A program made the translations under genes and the position numbers. A DNA stretch of 19,364 nt from Lachnospiraceae bacterium (lineage in GTDB: Bacteria; Bacillota; Clostridia; Lachnospirales; Lachnospiraceae). The notes under the pieces were generated by a model, which saw only the letters and a list, made by a program, of their open reading frames with translations, made no database searches and was not told where the DNA came from. Positions 8,092-15,894 of the stretch are shown one piece after another (the stretch's first letter is position 1; each line of letters starts with the position of its first letter). Location of the stretch: NCBI GenBank assembly GCA_900771995.1, contig CAAGQC010000069.1, forward strand, positions 1 through 19,364, given 5' to 3'.

Positions 8092-10268
8092 AGCTGATAC
8101 GTTGTCATATAGAAAATTTCGGGAAATTAAGCGATTTTACCTATGAGTTTACGGAAGGCTGTAACACCGTCTGTGAGGAGAACGGATGGGGGAAAAGTAC
8201 TTTGGCGGCGTTCCTGCGGGTCATGCTGTTTGGCTTTCGCAATGAGGGCAAGAGAGACCCCATAGAAAATGAGAGAAAACGTTACACTCCCTGGCAGAAA
8301 GGTGTCTACGGGGGAGAATTACAGTTTGAAAGTGACGGAAAAAGGTATTCCGTCCGCAGGACTTTCGGCAACAAGGCGGCAGAGGATGAATTTCAGCTGA
8401 CGGATCCGGTGACGCACCTGCCAAGTGAAGATTTCACGGAGAAACTGGGAGAGGAATTGTTCCAGATCGATGCCGGCTCTTTTGAGCGGACCACATTTAT
8501 CTCTCAGAACGATTGTGAGACTTTTGTCACGGACAGTATCAATGCGAAGATCGGAAATCTGGCGGAGAATACCGATGATATCAATAATTTCGAGACGGCG
8601 GACAAAAGGCTGAACGATCTGCTGAATGCCATGTCCCCATCCCGCAAGACCGGATCCATCCGCCGGGAGAAAGACCGGGTCACGGAACTGAAGACCCAGA
8701 TCCGCAACGGACAGGATATCCGGACGACCATGGACAGCATTGCCGCCAGAAAACAGACGGCTCTTGAGGAGCGGGAGAAGCTGGCGGGAGAACTGGCGGA
8801 ACTTCAGGCGAAGCAGCAGGAGCTGGGCGTTTATAAGGACCAGCAGGCAAAACGGGAAAAATATCTGGATCTTACGGCAAAACTGGCAGAGAGAGAACAT
8901 CTTTTAAAAGAAGCAAAAAGCTATTTCAACGGAGTGATTCCCACGGAAGAGGATCTGCGGAAGTATTTAAGCCGTTGCAGCGAGGCGGAGAGCATTCGCA
9001 AGGCCATGGAACTGTCCGGGCAGATGGACAGTGGGTCGGAGGGCAGCGCGCGTTACGAAGAACAGGAAGTGGAATACCGGGAAAAAGCGGCCAGACTTAA
9101 GACTCTGGAGACGATACAGGCGAAAGAACAGCGCAGGATCCTGCGGGAGCGGGAGACCGGCAGGAAGCGGAAAACCGTATTTGGAATTCTCGGAATCCTG
9201 CTGCTTCTGGCAGGAGTGCTCTGTTTCCTTCTGAAACAGCCGATGGCAGGAGGCATTTTACTGGCACTGGGAATCGTGGCACTGGGGGCGGCGTGGTTCG
9301 TATTCATGGGAATTCCCGGAGAGGATGCCGCAGGGAACGAAGAGATCACGGAACTGCGCTCGGAACTGGTGCGGCTGGAAGAAGGGCAGCGCCTTGCCGC
9401 AGACAGACAAAGAAAACGGCAGGAAGAAAAAGACAGACGGTACAGGGAACAGAAGGAGCAGTATGAAAAGTTGGAGAACGAGATCCATCAGTTCTTTACC
9501 CGGATCGGGATCCTGTTGGAAGAACATCCGGAGGAACAGCTGACAGAGCTTCTGCATCGCAGAAGTGATTACCGTAATGCCCTGATGGAATATGACAAGA
9601 GTGAACAGGAACTGAAAGCCTTCGAGCGCACGGAGGATGTTCCCAGACTGTTGGCACTGAAGGCTCCAGAGGGGGAGGAATCTCTGGAAAGCCTGACAGA
9701 AGAGATGAAAGTACTCTCCGGGCGGATGGAGGAGCGCTTCCAGACTATCCGCAGCTATCAGGAACAGCTGTCCAGCATGCAGGAAGCATGGGATCAGGTG
9801 GAGAGCATGGAGGATGAACTGGAAGTTCTACAGGAGGACATTGACCGACGCTCGAAGCAATACGAGTTATTGGGGACGACGAAGAAACTGCTGGAAGAGG
9901 CCAGAAGTTCTTTTACGGCAAGATATACAGAACCGGTCATGGAAGGATTCCGGAAATATTACAGGATCCTGACGGGAACGGAATGCGACAATTACCAGAT
10001 GGATGCCAATACCAGACTGCAGGTCATCGAGGGAAATATGCCCAGAGAGATCGGATACATGAGTCTGGGTAACCGGGATCTGATCGGCATCTGCATGCGT
10101 ATGGCGCTGGTGGAGGCCATGTATGAGACCACACAGCCGTTTCTGATCCTGGACGATCCTTTTGTGAATCTAGATGAGAACCGGACAAAGGGAGCAATGC
10201 GGTTCCTGGGAGAAATCGCAAAGGAGTACCAGGTGATCTATTTTACCTGCCATGGCAGCAGGGAATAA
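8088..10268 (+). CDS. SbcC/YhaN-like ATPase with transmembrane hairpin in the coiled coil
   Basis: This SMC/Rad50-like ATPase is the predicted partner of the overlapping upstream nuclease. The N-terminal half-domain has the P-loop EENGWGKST (30-38), where the first Gly of the Walker A consensus is Glu. The C-terminal half has a signature-like SLGNRDLIGI (659-668) and Walker B FLILDDP (685-691), followed by VNLDENR. Long Glu/Lys/Gln-rich coiled-coil segments fill about 190-350 and 415-640. Between them residues 361-406 hold two closely spaced hydrophobic spans, predicted to form a membrane hairpin. No CxxC zinc hook is present; the only cysteine in the middle region lies inside the first hydrophobic span. 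At 726 residues it is shorter than SbcC, which is roughly 1000. The membrane hairpin fits the YhaN group (COG4717). It is probably a membrane-tethered DNA-end processing factor (inference). Confidence 0.88.
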   Translation: MKLIRCHIENFGKLSDFTYEFTEGCNTVCEENGWGKSTLAAFLRVMLFGFRNEGKRDPIENERKRYTPWQKGVYGGELQFESDGKRYSVRRTFGNKAAEDEFQLTDPVTHLPSEDFTEKLGEELFQIDAGSFERTTFISQNDCETFVTDSINAKIGNLAENTDDINNFETADKRLNDLLNAMSPSRKTGSIRREKDRVTELKTQIRNGQDIRTTMDSIAARKQTALEEREKLAGELAELQAKQQELGVYKDQQAKREKYLDLTAKLAEREHLLKEAKSYFNGVIPTEEDLRKYLSRCSEAESIRKAMELSGQMDSGSEGSARYEEQEVEYREKAARLKTLETIQAKEQRRILRERETGRKRKTVFGILGILLLLAGVLCFLLKQPMAGGILLALGIVALGAAWFVFMGIPGEDAAGNEEITELRSELVRLEEGQRLAADRQRKRQEEKDRRYREQKEQYEKLENEIHQFFTRIGILLEEHPEEQLTELLHRRSDYRNALMEYDKSEQELKAFERTEDVPRLLALKAPEGEESLESLTEEMKVLSGRMEERFQTIRSYQEQLSSMQEAWDQVESMEDELEVLQEDIDRRSKQYELLGTTKKLLEEARSSFTARYTEPVMEGFRKYYRILTGTECDNYQMDANTRLQVIEGNMPREIGYMSLGNRDLIGICMRMALVEAMYETTQPFLILDDPFVNLDENRTKGAMRFLGEIAKEYQVIYFTCHGSRE

Positions 10269-10299
10269 GATAAAGAACCAAAGAGAAAGGGGCACTATT

Positions 10300-11526
10300 A
10301 TGGGAAAGAGTTGGACAGGAAACATCAGACGCGTGATGGCGTTGCTGCTTGGCTGTGCGTTACTGACCGGCTGTGGCAGCACGGGTGAAGTGGACGATTA
10401 TGCCACCAATATCGGTTACGAAGCAAGAGGCGGCAGTCAGACAACACAGGGAACACAGAGTGACAGCGGCAGTACATCCACGGGAAAGACCGGCGGCATT
10501 GCAAAAGATGAGATCAAGGTGGGAGTCCTTCATCTGTCGGATCCGGCGGAGGGCAGCGGCTACACTTACACCCATGATCTGGGCATTCAGGGAATGCAGC
10601 AGAATCTTGGATTGTCCGATGACCAGATCGTCCGCAAGATCAATGTCAACGACGGCGATGCACAGGCAACCAGACAGGCGATTCAGGAATGTATTGATGA
10701 GGGCTGCAATATTATCTTCACCACTAGCTGGGGTTATATGGAGACTACAGCGGAGATGGCAGAGGAGTACCCCGATGTGTATTTTTCCCATGGTACGGGA
10801 TATTTAAGCAACGGCAAGAACTTTAACAATTATTTCGGAAGGATCTATCAGGCCAGATATTTAAGCGGTATCGTGGCGGGAATGAACACCACTTCTAATA
10901 AGATCGGCTACGTGGCGGCCATGGATTCCTCCAACTCGGAGGTGACCGGCGGTATCGACGCCTTTGCCATGGGTATCTATTCCGTGAATCCGGAGGCAGA
11001 AGTCTATGTGAAGGTTACCAACAGCTGGTACGATCCCGAAGGCGAGAAGGCAGCGGCCCAGGTGCTGCTGGACATGGGCTGTGATGTGATCGCACAGCAT
11101 TGTGATACGGAATATCCTCAGACTCTGGCCCAGGAAAAGGGGGCATACAGCATCGGCTACAACTCCGACATGAGTAAGAATGCTCCCCAGGCCTGTCTGT
11201 GCAGTGTCATCTGGAACTGGAGTGCCTATTATACGGCAGCAGTCCAGAGTATCATCGACGGCAGCTGGGACGGCAGCAATTACTACGGCGGTATGAGTGA
11301 GAATCTGGTGAACATTACCAGTCTGGCGGACTTCTGTGTGGACGGAACCCAGGAAAAGGTAGACGAAGCCAAGAGACAGATATTATCCGGAGAGAACGGT
11401 GTATTTGACGGTGTGATCGAGACCAATACGGGCGAGACCGTGGGCAAAGAAGGAGAGACACTGGATGATGCCACCATTACCGGCGGTATCAACTGGTACT
11501 TCAAGACCGTATCTGTGGTAGAATAG
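10300..11526 (+). CDS. BMP-family (PnrA-like) substrate-binding lipoprotein
   Basis: This is an extracellular ligand-binding lipoprotein of the Basic Membrane Protein family, whose studied members bind purine nucleosides. I chose the ATG at 10300 because it follows an AGAAAGGGG site and begins a clean signal peptide (MGKSW, hydrophobic stretch, lipobox LTGC, Cys25). An in-frame ATG at 10252 lies inside the upstream gene and would spoil the signal. A Gly/Ser/Thr/Gln-rich tether runs to about residue 65. The fold then starts with EIKVGVLHLSDPAEGSGYT, and family features follow: CNIIFTTSWGYMETTAEMAEEYPDVYF, FGRIYQARYLSGIVAGMNT, then NKIGYVAAMDSS. No permease or ATPase gene is nearby; instead a chemoreceptor starts 11 bp downstream. 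It may therefore present a ligand to that receptor and not to an importer (inference). The ligand is not determined. Confidence 0.88.
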   Translation: MGKSWTGNIRRVMALLLGCALLTGCGSTGEVDDYATNIGYEARGGSQTTQGTQSDSGSTSTGKTGGIAKDEIKVGVLHLSDPAEGSGYTYTHDLGIQGMQQNLGLSDDQIVRKINVNDGDAQATRQAIQECIDEGCNIIFTTSWGYMETTAEMAEEYPDVYFSHGTGYLSNGKNFNNYFGRIYQARYLSGIVAGMNTTSNKIGYVAAMDSSNSEVTGGIDAFAMGIYSVNPEAEVYVKVTNSWYDPEGEKAAAQVLLDMGCDVIAQHCDTEYPQTLAQEKGAYSIGYNSDMSKNAPQACLCSVIWNWSAYYTAAVQSIIDGSWDGSNYYGGMSENLVNITSLADFCVDGTQEKVDEAKRQILSGENGVFDGVIETNTGETVGKEGETLDDATITGGINWYFKTVSVVE

Positions 11527-11537
11527 GGGGCCGTGCT

Positions 11538-13235
11538 ATGAATATACAAAAAAAGATTCTTTCAACCACTATAGGACCCATCGTGCTGGTGGGACTGCTT
11601 TCCATCTTTTTTATGCTGACAACGGTGCGCAGTTCCATGATGAACGAGATCGAGGATGCACTGAAGGGAACCGCAGCGGCAACACTGGCGGCCTATGACC
11701 AGAACACCGGCGATTACATGGAGTCCACCAACGGAGATATCTGGAAGGGAAGCTATAATATTTCCCGCTCCGAGAGTCTGGTGGATCGTATCAAGGACAA
11801 TACCGGAATGGATGTTACTTTTTTCTATGGAGACCGACGGATCATGACTTCCGCACTGGACAGTAACGGGGACCGTATCCTGAATTCCCCGGCGGGAGAC
11901 CGGATCGTGGAGAAGGTCTTACAGAACGGCGAGGAGTATTTCAGCAGTTCCGTATCTCTGGATGGTGTTATGAATTACGGCTATTTCATGCCGGTCTACC
12001 AGAATGGCTCTACGGAGATCATCGGCATGGTATTCGTCGGTACGAATAAAGAGGAAAAGGACGCCGTGGTGAACGGCATGATCTTCGGCATCGGTGCGGC
12101 CGTCGGTGTGGCCATGATCCTGTGTATCGGTGTGGGACTGAAACTGGCCACTTCCATCAGCCGTGATATCAAGAAGAGTATCGGCATCATGGGCAAGGTC
12201 GCAGAGGGCGATCTGACGGTATGGGTCGATGAAAAGATGTTAAAGAGAAAGGACGAGATCGGAGATCTGTCCCGGGTTACCGTAAAACTGAAAGATACTT
12301 TGAAGGGTATCTTAAAAGGAATCTCCCAGAATTCCGAGAGCCTGCTGGAAGCCTCCAAGGCATTGGGAACTGCGGCCGATACTACCAACGGTACCATGAA
12401 CGAAGTACAGAGCGCTGTAAATCAGGTGGTGGAGAATTCCACGGAGCAGTCGAAGAACTCCGAGAGCACTTCCGAGAATATGCGGATCATGGGAGAGCAT
12501 ATTACCGAGACGTCCACAGAGGTGGATACCCTGAATGCCTATGCGGACTCCATGCAGAAGTCCAGTAAGAAGACCGCAGATACTCTGGCACAGCTGTGCA
12601 GTATCAATGAGGAAGTAGAGCGGATCATCGGAGAAGTCAAAGAACAGACCGACCGTACCAATGTATCGATCCAGAAGATCAATTCCGCCATGGAATTCAT
12701 TACTTCCATTGCGGAGGAGACGAACCTGTTAAGCCTGAATGCTTCCATCGAGGCGGCAAGAGCCGGGGAGAGTGGCAGAGGCTTCGCTGTGGTGGCAGAC
12801 CAGATCAAGAAGCTGGCAGAGCAGTCCAACCAGTCCGGCCGTGAGATCGAAGAGACCACCAGAGAACTGATGGAGGATTCCGCCCGGGAAATGGAGATCA
12901 TGCAGCGGATGCAGGAGATCATTACCGAGCAGAGCGGCAGCATGCAGGAGACCAGAATCAATGTATCGGAAGTCTTAAAGGAGATCGAGGACTCCATGCA
13001 GAGCATTCTGCAGATCCGGGAGAGTACCGGCAGACTGGCCCAGTCCCGTGGAGAAGTCATGGAAGCTGTGGAGAAGCTTTCGGAGATCGCCCGGGACAAT
13101 GTGGACAGCACCCAGCAGACCTATGCGGAGACACAGGAAGTTCTGGATACCTTCCAGCAGGTATATGACAGTGCCGGACAGCTGAAGAAGATCGCGGATG
13201 AACTGGCGGAAAGCATGCAGTATTTCAAGATGTAA
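11538..13235 (+). CDS. Methyl-accepting chemotaxis receptor with extracellular single-Cache-like domain
   Basis: This is a transmembrane chemoreceptor that would signal through CheA/CheW to the flagellar motor. TM1 spans about residues 8-30 and TM2 about 181-205. The roughly 150-residue outside domain between them looks like a single Cache domain (DVTFFYGDRRIMTSALDS, later YGYFMPVYQN and GMVFVGTNKEE). A HAMP domain follows (about 205-260), then the cytoplasmic coiled-coil signalling region to residue 565. The conserved hairpin tip is at about 388-430 (IAEETNLLSLNASIEAARAG, then GRGFAVVADQIKKLAE). No C-terminal CheR-docking pentapeptide is visible. The start has a GGGGG-type ribosome binding site. 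It lies 11 bp after the BMP lipoprotein gene and is the last gene of the operon. A motile host is implied, although no flagellar or che genes are in view. Confidence 0.94.
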   Translation: MNIQKKILSTTIGPIVLVGLLSIFFMLTTVRSSMMNEIEDALKGTAAATLAAYDQNTGDYMESTNGDIWKGSYNISRSESLVDRIKDNTGMDVTFFYGDRRIMTSALDSNGDRILNSPAGDRIVEKVLQNGEEYFSSSVSLDGVMNYGYFMPVYQNGSTEIIGMVFVGTNKEEKDAVVNGMIFGIGAAVGVAMILCIGVGLKLATSISRDIKKSIGIMGKVAEGDLTVWVDEKMLKRKDEIGDLSRVTVKLKDTLKGILKGISQNSESLLEASKALGTAADTTNGTMNEVQSAVNQVVENSTEQSKNSESTSENMRIMGEHITETSTEVDTLNAYADSMQKSSKKTADTLAQLCSINEEVERIIGEVKEQTDRTNVSIQKINSAMEFITSIAEETNLLSLNASIEAARAGESGRGFAVVADQIKKLAEQSNQSGREIEETTRELMEDSAREMEIMQRMQEIITEQSGSMQETRINVSEVLKEIEDSMQSILQIRESTGRLAQSRGEVMEAVEKLSEIARDNVDSTQQTYAETQEVLDTFQQVYDSAGQLKKIADELAESMQYFKM

Positions 13236-13256
13236 CAGTTGATTTTGAGTAAAATA

Positions 13257-13312
13257 AAACCAGAGACAGCTTTCGGATGATTGGATTCGCAGGGCTGTTT
13301 CTGGTTTTTTAT
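13257..13312. terminator. Bidirectional intrinsic terminator
   Basis: A 14 bp stem (13257-13270 with 13294-13307) has a single G-U wobble and a 23-nt loop. On the plus strand it runs into TTTTTT and ends the chemoreceptor operon. On the minus strand the other arm runs into TTTTATTTTA and can end the convergent DUF4317 transcript. A smaller inverted pair TCGCGC/GCGCGA lies in the remaining gap (13321-13354). Confidence 0.85.
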
Positions 13313-13374
13313 TTACACTATCGCGCTGCTGTTGAAAACTCGCATTGCGCGCGACCTGTCGTTTGACAGATGGT

Positions 13375-14532
13375 TTACTCCTCGGACTCCTCGTCCCAAT
13401 CTCCACTTCCGGCAGCCCGCACGGCGATGCCGTTGACTTCGATGTTGCCGTCCAGTTCGATGACAAGGCACTGTCTGCCGTCGATGAGCTTCGTGTTGAC
13501 GAGATCGGTGCGCTCGGGATTGACCTTGATGACCACATCCGGCGTCTTCACCTCAAAGCTGCGGGGATTGTAGACATTGGTCATCATGAGGGAAGTATCT
13601 TCTCCGGCCGTCGCATCAAAGCACTGGTCGAAGACTTCCATACGGTCATTGGCCACGCCGCTGCTGGCGAAAATGGTCTTCACTTCATTTTTATCCAGTA
13701 CCACAGGTTCGGGATCTTCCTTGTGCTCCTGGGCGATTTCATTCATTTTCTCATGAATGTTCTTCACGGTCTCGATATCGCAGGTATTGCCTAATGTCTC
13801 CTCCACCAGAGTCTGGAAGGTCTCCTTCTGGCCACCGGCGGACAGAGGAAGGGGACAGCCAAGCATCAGGTCTACGAAGTTCTCCTTTAATTCTTCCGCA
13901 TCCTTGGAATAGTACAGTGTGCTGTGCAGGTCCGTGCTCCGGTCGTTGAAGGCCGGGAACAGGAAGGCTGCGTCCGGCATGCCTACCACCCAGTCACGAA
14001 TACGGTTCTGGAAGGTGTTTTCCACGGCATTGTAGCTTAAGCCCGGCTTGGACAGATCCACGGGGCAGATGCAGGTAAGGATGTATTCATAGACTTCGTC
14101 GGAAGCGTCCTCCATCTCGATACCGTCTCTGGTACGGCCCGGTACGTCGTAGGCATCGTGGATCAACAGGATCAGATAATTGCCCACATATTCATAGGAT
14201 TCCATGATCCGGTCATAGAACTGTTCCAACAGAGCATCGTCCTTCAGACGGCTGTCCCGCAGACGCAGCAGAAATTCCTGGGTGCCGCCCTCCGTCTCGC
14301 TCTTTAAAGGGAATTCCAGATTCAGCAGATTCTTGCCGATGGTGCCGGACAGGCTCTTTCGCAGAATCTCGAAGTACTTGAACATCTCCTCCTCCGGCAG
14401 CGCCAGAAAGGCCTGCTTTAATTCGGTCTTTTTATTTTTCTCTCCATCCACATAACATCCGCAGATCCGGGTGATGGAGCAGTTTTTCGGGGTGAACAGC
14501 TTTTTGATCTCGCTGATTTCCTGTTTTGTCAT
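13375..14532 (-). CDS. DUF4317 family protein, function unknown
   Basis: This is a 385-residue soluble protein that I recognise as the DUF4317 family, common in Clostridia and without a known function. It begins MTKQEISEIKKLFTPKNCSI, followed by TRICGCYVDGEK, which is a conserved-looking N-terminus. A middle LILLIHDAYDVPG segment precedes an acidic C-terminus ending in DEESEE. No signal peptide, membrane span or recognisable catalytic motif is visible. The start is fixed by an AGAAGG ribosome binding site 8-13 bp upstream on the minus strand and by a good promoter beyond it. It is transcribed alone, divergently from the HEAT-repeat gene and convergently with the chemoreceptor operon, so the neighbours say little about its role. 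Family assignment rests on memory of the family's N-terminal and middle motifs. Confidence 0.8.
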   Translation of the reverse strand: MTKQEISEIKKLFTPKNCSITRICGCYVDGEKNKKTELKQAFLALPEEEMFKYFEILRKSLSGTIGKNLLNLEFPLKSETEGGTQEFLLRLRDSRLKDDALLEQFYDRIMESYEYVGNYLILLIHDAYDVPGRTRDGIEMEDASDEVYEYILTCICPVDLSKPGLSYNAVENTFQNRIRDWVVGMPDAAFLFPAFNDRSTDLHSTLYYSKDAEELKENFVDLMLGCPLPLSAGGQKETFQTLVEETLGNTCDIETVKNIHEKMNEIAQEHKEDPEPVVLDKNEVKTIFASSGVANDRMEVFDQCFDATAGEDTSLMMTNVYNPRSFEVKTPDVVIKVNPERTDLVNTKLIDGRQCLVIELDGNIEVNGIAVRAAGSGDWDEESEE

Positions 14533-14575
14533 GAGAGTACCTTCTTTCTGTTTTCCTTTGGAAATGAATAGTTAC

Positions 14576-14604
14576 AGTATATAATAATTTTTTCGAAGGG
14601 ACAA
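14576..14604 (-). promoter_or_regulatory. Promoter of the DUF4317 gene
   Basis: On the minus strand, -35 TTGTCC (14604-14599) and -10 TATACT (14581-14576) are separated by exactly 17 bp. The A/T-rich spacer includes a run of six A. It lies 44 bp upstream of the start codon. Confidence 0.65.
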
Positions 14605-14651
14605 GTGGATCGAGGTTATAGAATTTTTAGAAATCCTTCATTTTGCTATAA

Positions 14652-14680
14652 TTGTTTTCTGACAAATAAGGTGGTATTAT
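14652..14680 (+). promoter_or_regulatory. Candidate promoter of the HEAT-repeat gene
   Basis: TTGTTT (14652-14657) and TATTAT (14675-14680) have a 17 bp spacer. A second possible -10, TATAAT at 14647-14652, has no good -35. The leader to the start codon is then about 95 nt and contains a small inverted pair ATCAC (14701-14705) / GTGAT (14721-14725). Confidence 0.4.
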
Positions 14681-14780
14681 AACATCATCAAGAAAAGCCA
14701 ATCACCACAGGCAACATACAGTGATGATCCGGAGACGATTTTACCGCCCCCGCGCTGGCAGAAAGAAAGAGGCGCGTTTT

Positions 14781-15113
14781 ATGGAACAACATGATTTGAG
14801 TAAGATCCAAAAATTACAGGAGAAAGGAAAATCCGACAAGATCATCAAATATCTGAGTTCGTCCGATGATGTGGTAGTGGTGGCTGCTCTTGAAGCACTG
14901 AGCCAGATCAGAGATGAGGACAGTGTCAACAGCATTGCCCACATGATCGACAATCCGGATGCGAAGATCCGTATTGAAGCAGCAAAAGCATTAGGCAACA
15001 TTGGTACCGAATATGCCAAGACCTATCTGCTGCACAGACTGAATGCGGAGCAGGACGAGACCGTGAAGACGGCAATCAAAGATGCCCTTCACACCCTGGC
15101 AGAGCATCATTAA
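14781..15113 (+). CDS. Small HEAT-repeat protein (PBS-lyase-like repeats)
   Basis: This is a 110-residue all-helical repeat protein. After a short N-terminal helix (MEQHDLSKIQKLQEKGK), about three HEAT-like helix pairs follow: DKIIKYLSSSDDVVVVAALEALSQI, then DSVNSIAHMIDNPDAKIRIEAAKALGNI, then the YLLHRLNAEQDETVKTAIKDALHTL segment. The D-x-x-V/I-R/V-x-x-A-x-x-A-L pattern is the PBS-lyase HEAT signature. Such short proteins are generally protein-binding scaffolds, and there are no catalytic residues to point to a reaction. I chose the ATG at 14781, which follows AAGAGG at a good distance. An in-frame ATG at 14721 would add a 20-residue Arg-rich extension with no ribosome binding site. The gene is flanked by its own promoter and terminator, so it is a single-gene unit. 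Confidence 0.75.
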   Translation: MEQHDLSKIQKLQEKGKSDKIIKYLSSSDDVVVVAALEALSQIRDEDSVNSIAHMIDNPDAKIRIEAAKALGNIGTEYAKTYLLHRLNAEQDETVKTAIKDALHTLAEHH

Positions 15114-15163
15114 TTCATTTGCTTTACTCGTAGTTTTTCTACTTATACATTTTCCCTCTTATT

Positions 15164-15193
15164 GGCGCCCGGGTCATTCCGAGCGCCTTTTTT
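15164..15193 (+). terminator. Intrinsic terminator after the HEAT-repeat gene
   Basis: GGCGC (15164-15168) pairs with GCGCC (15183-15187). After one C/A mismatch, CGG (15170-15172) pairs with CCG (15179-15181) around a 6-nt loop. Six T follow directly (15188-15193). Confidence 0.88.
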
Positions 15194-15230
15194 ATTGCGA
15201 AATTTGGAAAAATCTTGCGATGGGTTCTGC

Positions 15231-15260
15231 TTGAAGCCGTGGCGCATATCTATTTATAAT
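15231..15260 (+). promoter_or_regulatory. Promoter of the Spo0A-like gene
   Basis: TTGAAG (15231-15236) and TATAAT (15255-15260) have an 18 bp spacer, 47 bp before the start codon. A GGAGG ribosome binding site lies at 15296-15300. Confidence 0.65.
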
Positions 15261-15307
15261 AGAACGGTACGTGAAAAAAGTAGTTTTGTAGTCATGGAGG
15301 TAGTTTA

Positions 15308-15835
15308 ATGGAAAAATTAAACATTACAACTACGAAGGATAATGAAAAAGTATACAAAATCCTGGGGGATCTGATGAATGCCAACAAGGAATTCCAAATT
15401 ATGATCACGGTTCCTTCTACGAAAAACGCCAAAGACAGCACAGAAAAAGCGACAGAAAAGAAGGAACAGGTCCCGGAAGTCATCCATGACCTGGAGAAGG
15501 ATGTTACGGATATGATCCACGAGATCGGTGTCCCGGCACATATCAAAGGATATCAGTACTTAAGGGAAGCTATTATGATGTCGGTGGAAGATCCAGCCAT
15601 GATCAGTTCTATCACAAAGATCCTGTACCCCACCATCGCCAAGCGTTTCCAGACCACACCCAGCCGCGTGGAACGTGCCATCCGTCATGCCATCGAAGTA
15701 GCCTGGAGCAGAGGCCGCATGGAGACACTGGATGCCATGTTCGGTTACACCATCGACACCGGCAAGGGCAAGCCCACCAACTCTGAATTCATTGCCCTGA
15801 TCGCCGACAGAATCCGACTTTCCTACCGCAGCTGA
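15308..15835 (+). CDS. Spo0A-type DNA-binding protein lacking a phosphorylatable receiver
   Basis: A 175-residue protein whose C-terminal half (about 57-173) is a complete Spo0A DNA-binding domain. Key stretches are HEIGVPAHIKGYQYLREAI (71-89), SITKILYPTIAKRF (101-114), the recognition helix VERAIRHAIEVAWSRG (121-136) and KPTNSEFIALIADRIRL (155-171). These are nearly identical to sporulation master regulator Spo0A. Full-length Spo0A is about 260-270 residues with an N-terminal receiver. Here only about 56 residues precede the domain and no phosphoacceptor Asp motif exists. The first 32 residues (MEKLNITTTKDNEK onward) match the hydrophobic pattern of the start of a Spo0A receiver, then break into a Lys/Glu/Thr-rich linker. 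It should bind 0A-box-like DNA without phosphorelay control (inference). The start at 15308 is set by GGAGG. No spoIVB, the usual spo0A neighbour, is upstream. Confidence 0.9.
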   Translation: MEKLNITTTKDNEKVYKILGDLMNANKEFQIMITVPSTKNAKDSTEKATEKKEQVPEVIHDLEKDVTDMIHEIGVPAHIKGYQYLREAIMMSVEDPAMISSITKILYPTIAKRFQTTPSRVERAIRHAIEVAWSRGRMETLDAMFGYTIDTGKGKPTNSEFIALIADRIRLSYRS

Positions 15836-15894
15836 CAGAGTCTAAAAGATTTGTAAATTGTCGCTGCCCTCTTTTCTACGACGGACAGACATGG

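Noticed and set aside
8319..8900. A 193-codon minus-strand open frame inside the SbcC-like ATPase gene
   Set aside because: It is antisense to clear P-loop and coiled-coil coding sequence, with no independent support.
6988..10268. Anti-phage defence system based on a nuclease plus SMC-like ATPase
   Set aside because: The pair matches the housekeeping-type SbcCD/YhaON families, there is no other defence gene nearby, and no signs of a mobile island are visible.
10252..10299. Upstream in-frame start for the BMP lipoprotein
   Set aside because: It would put 16 polar residues before the signal peptide and lies in the upstream gene; the ATG at 10300 has a good ribosome binding site and a proper lipoprotein signal.
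12539..13111. A 190-codon minus-strand open frame inside the chemoreceptor gene
   Set aside because: Its Ser/Met-rich translation is the reverse of the repetitive coiled-coil codons of the receptor; it is a shadow.
14721..14780. Upstream start of the HEAT-repeat protein with an Arg-rich extension
   Set aside because: No ribosome binding site; the ATG at 14781 has AAGAGG at good spacing and starts the conserved repeat protein.
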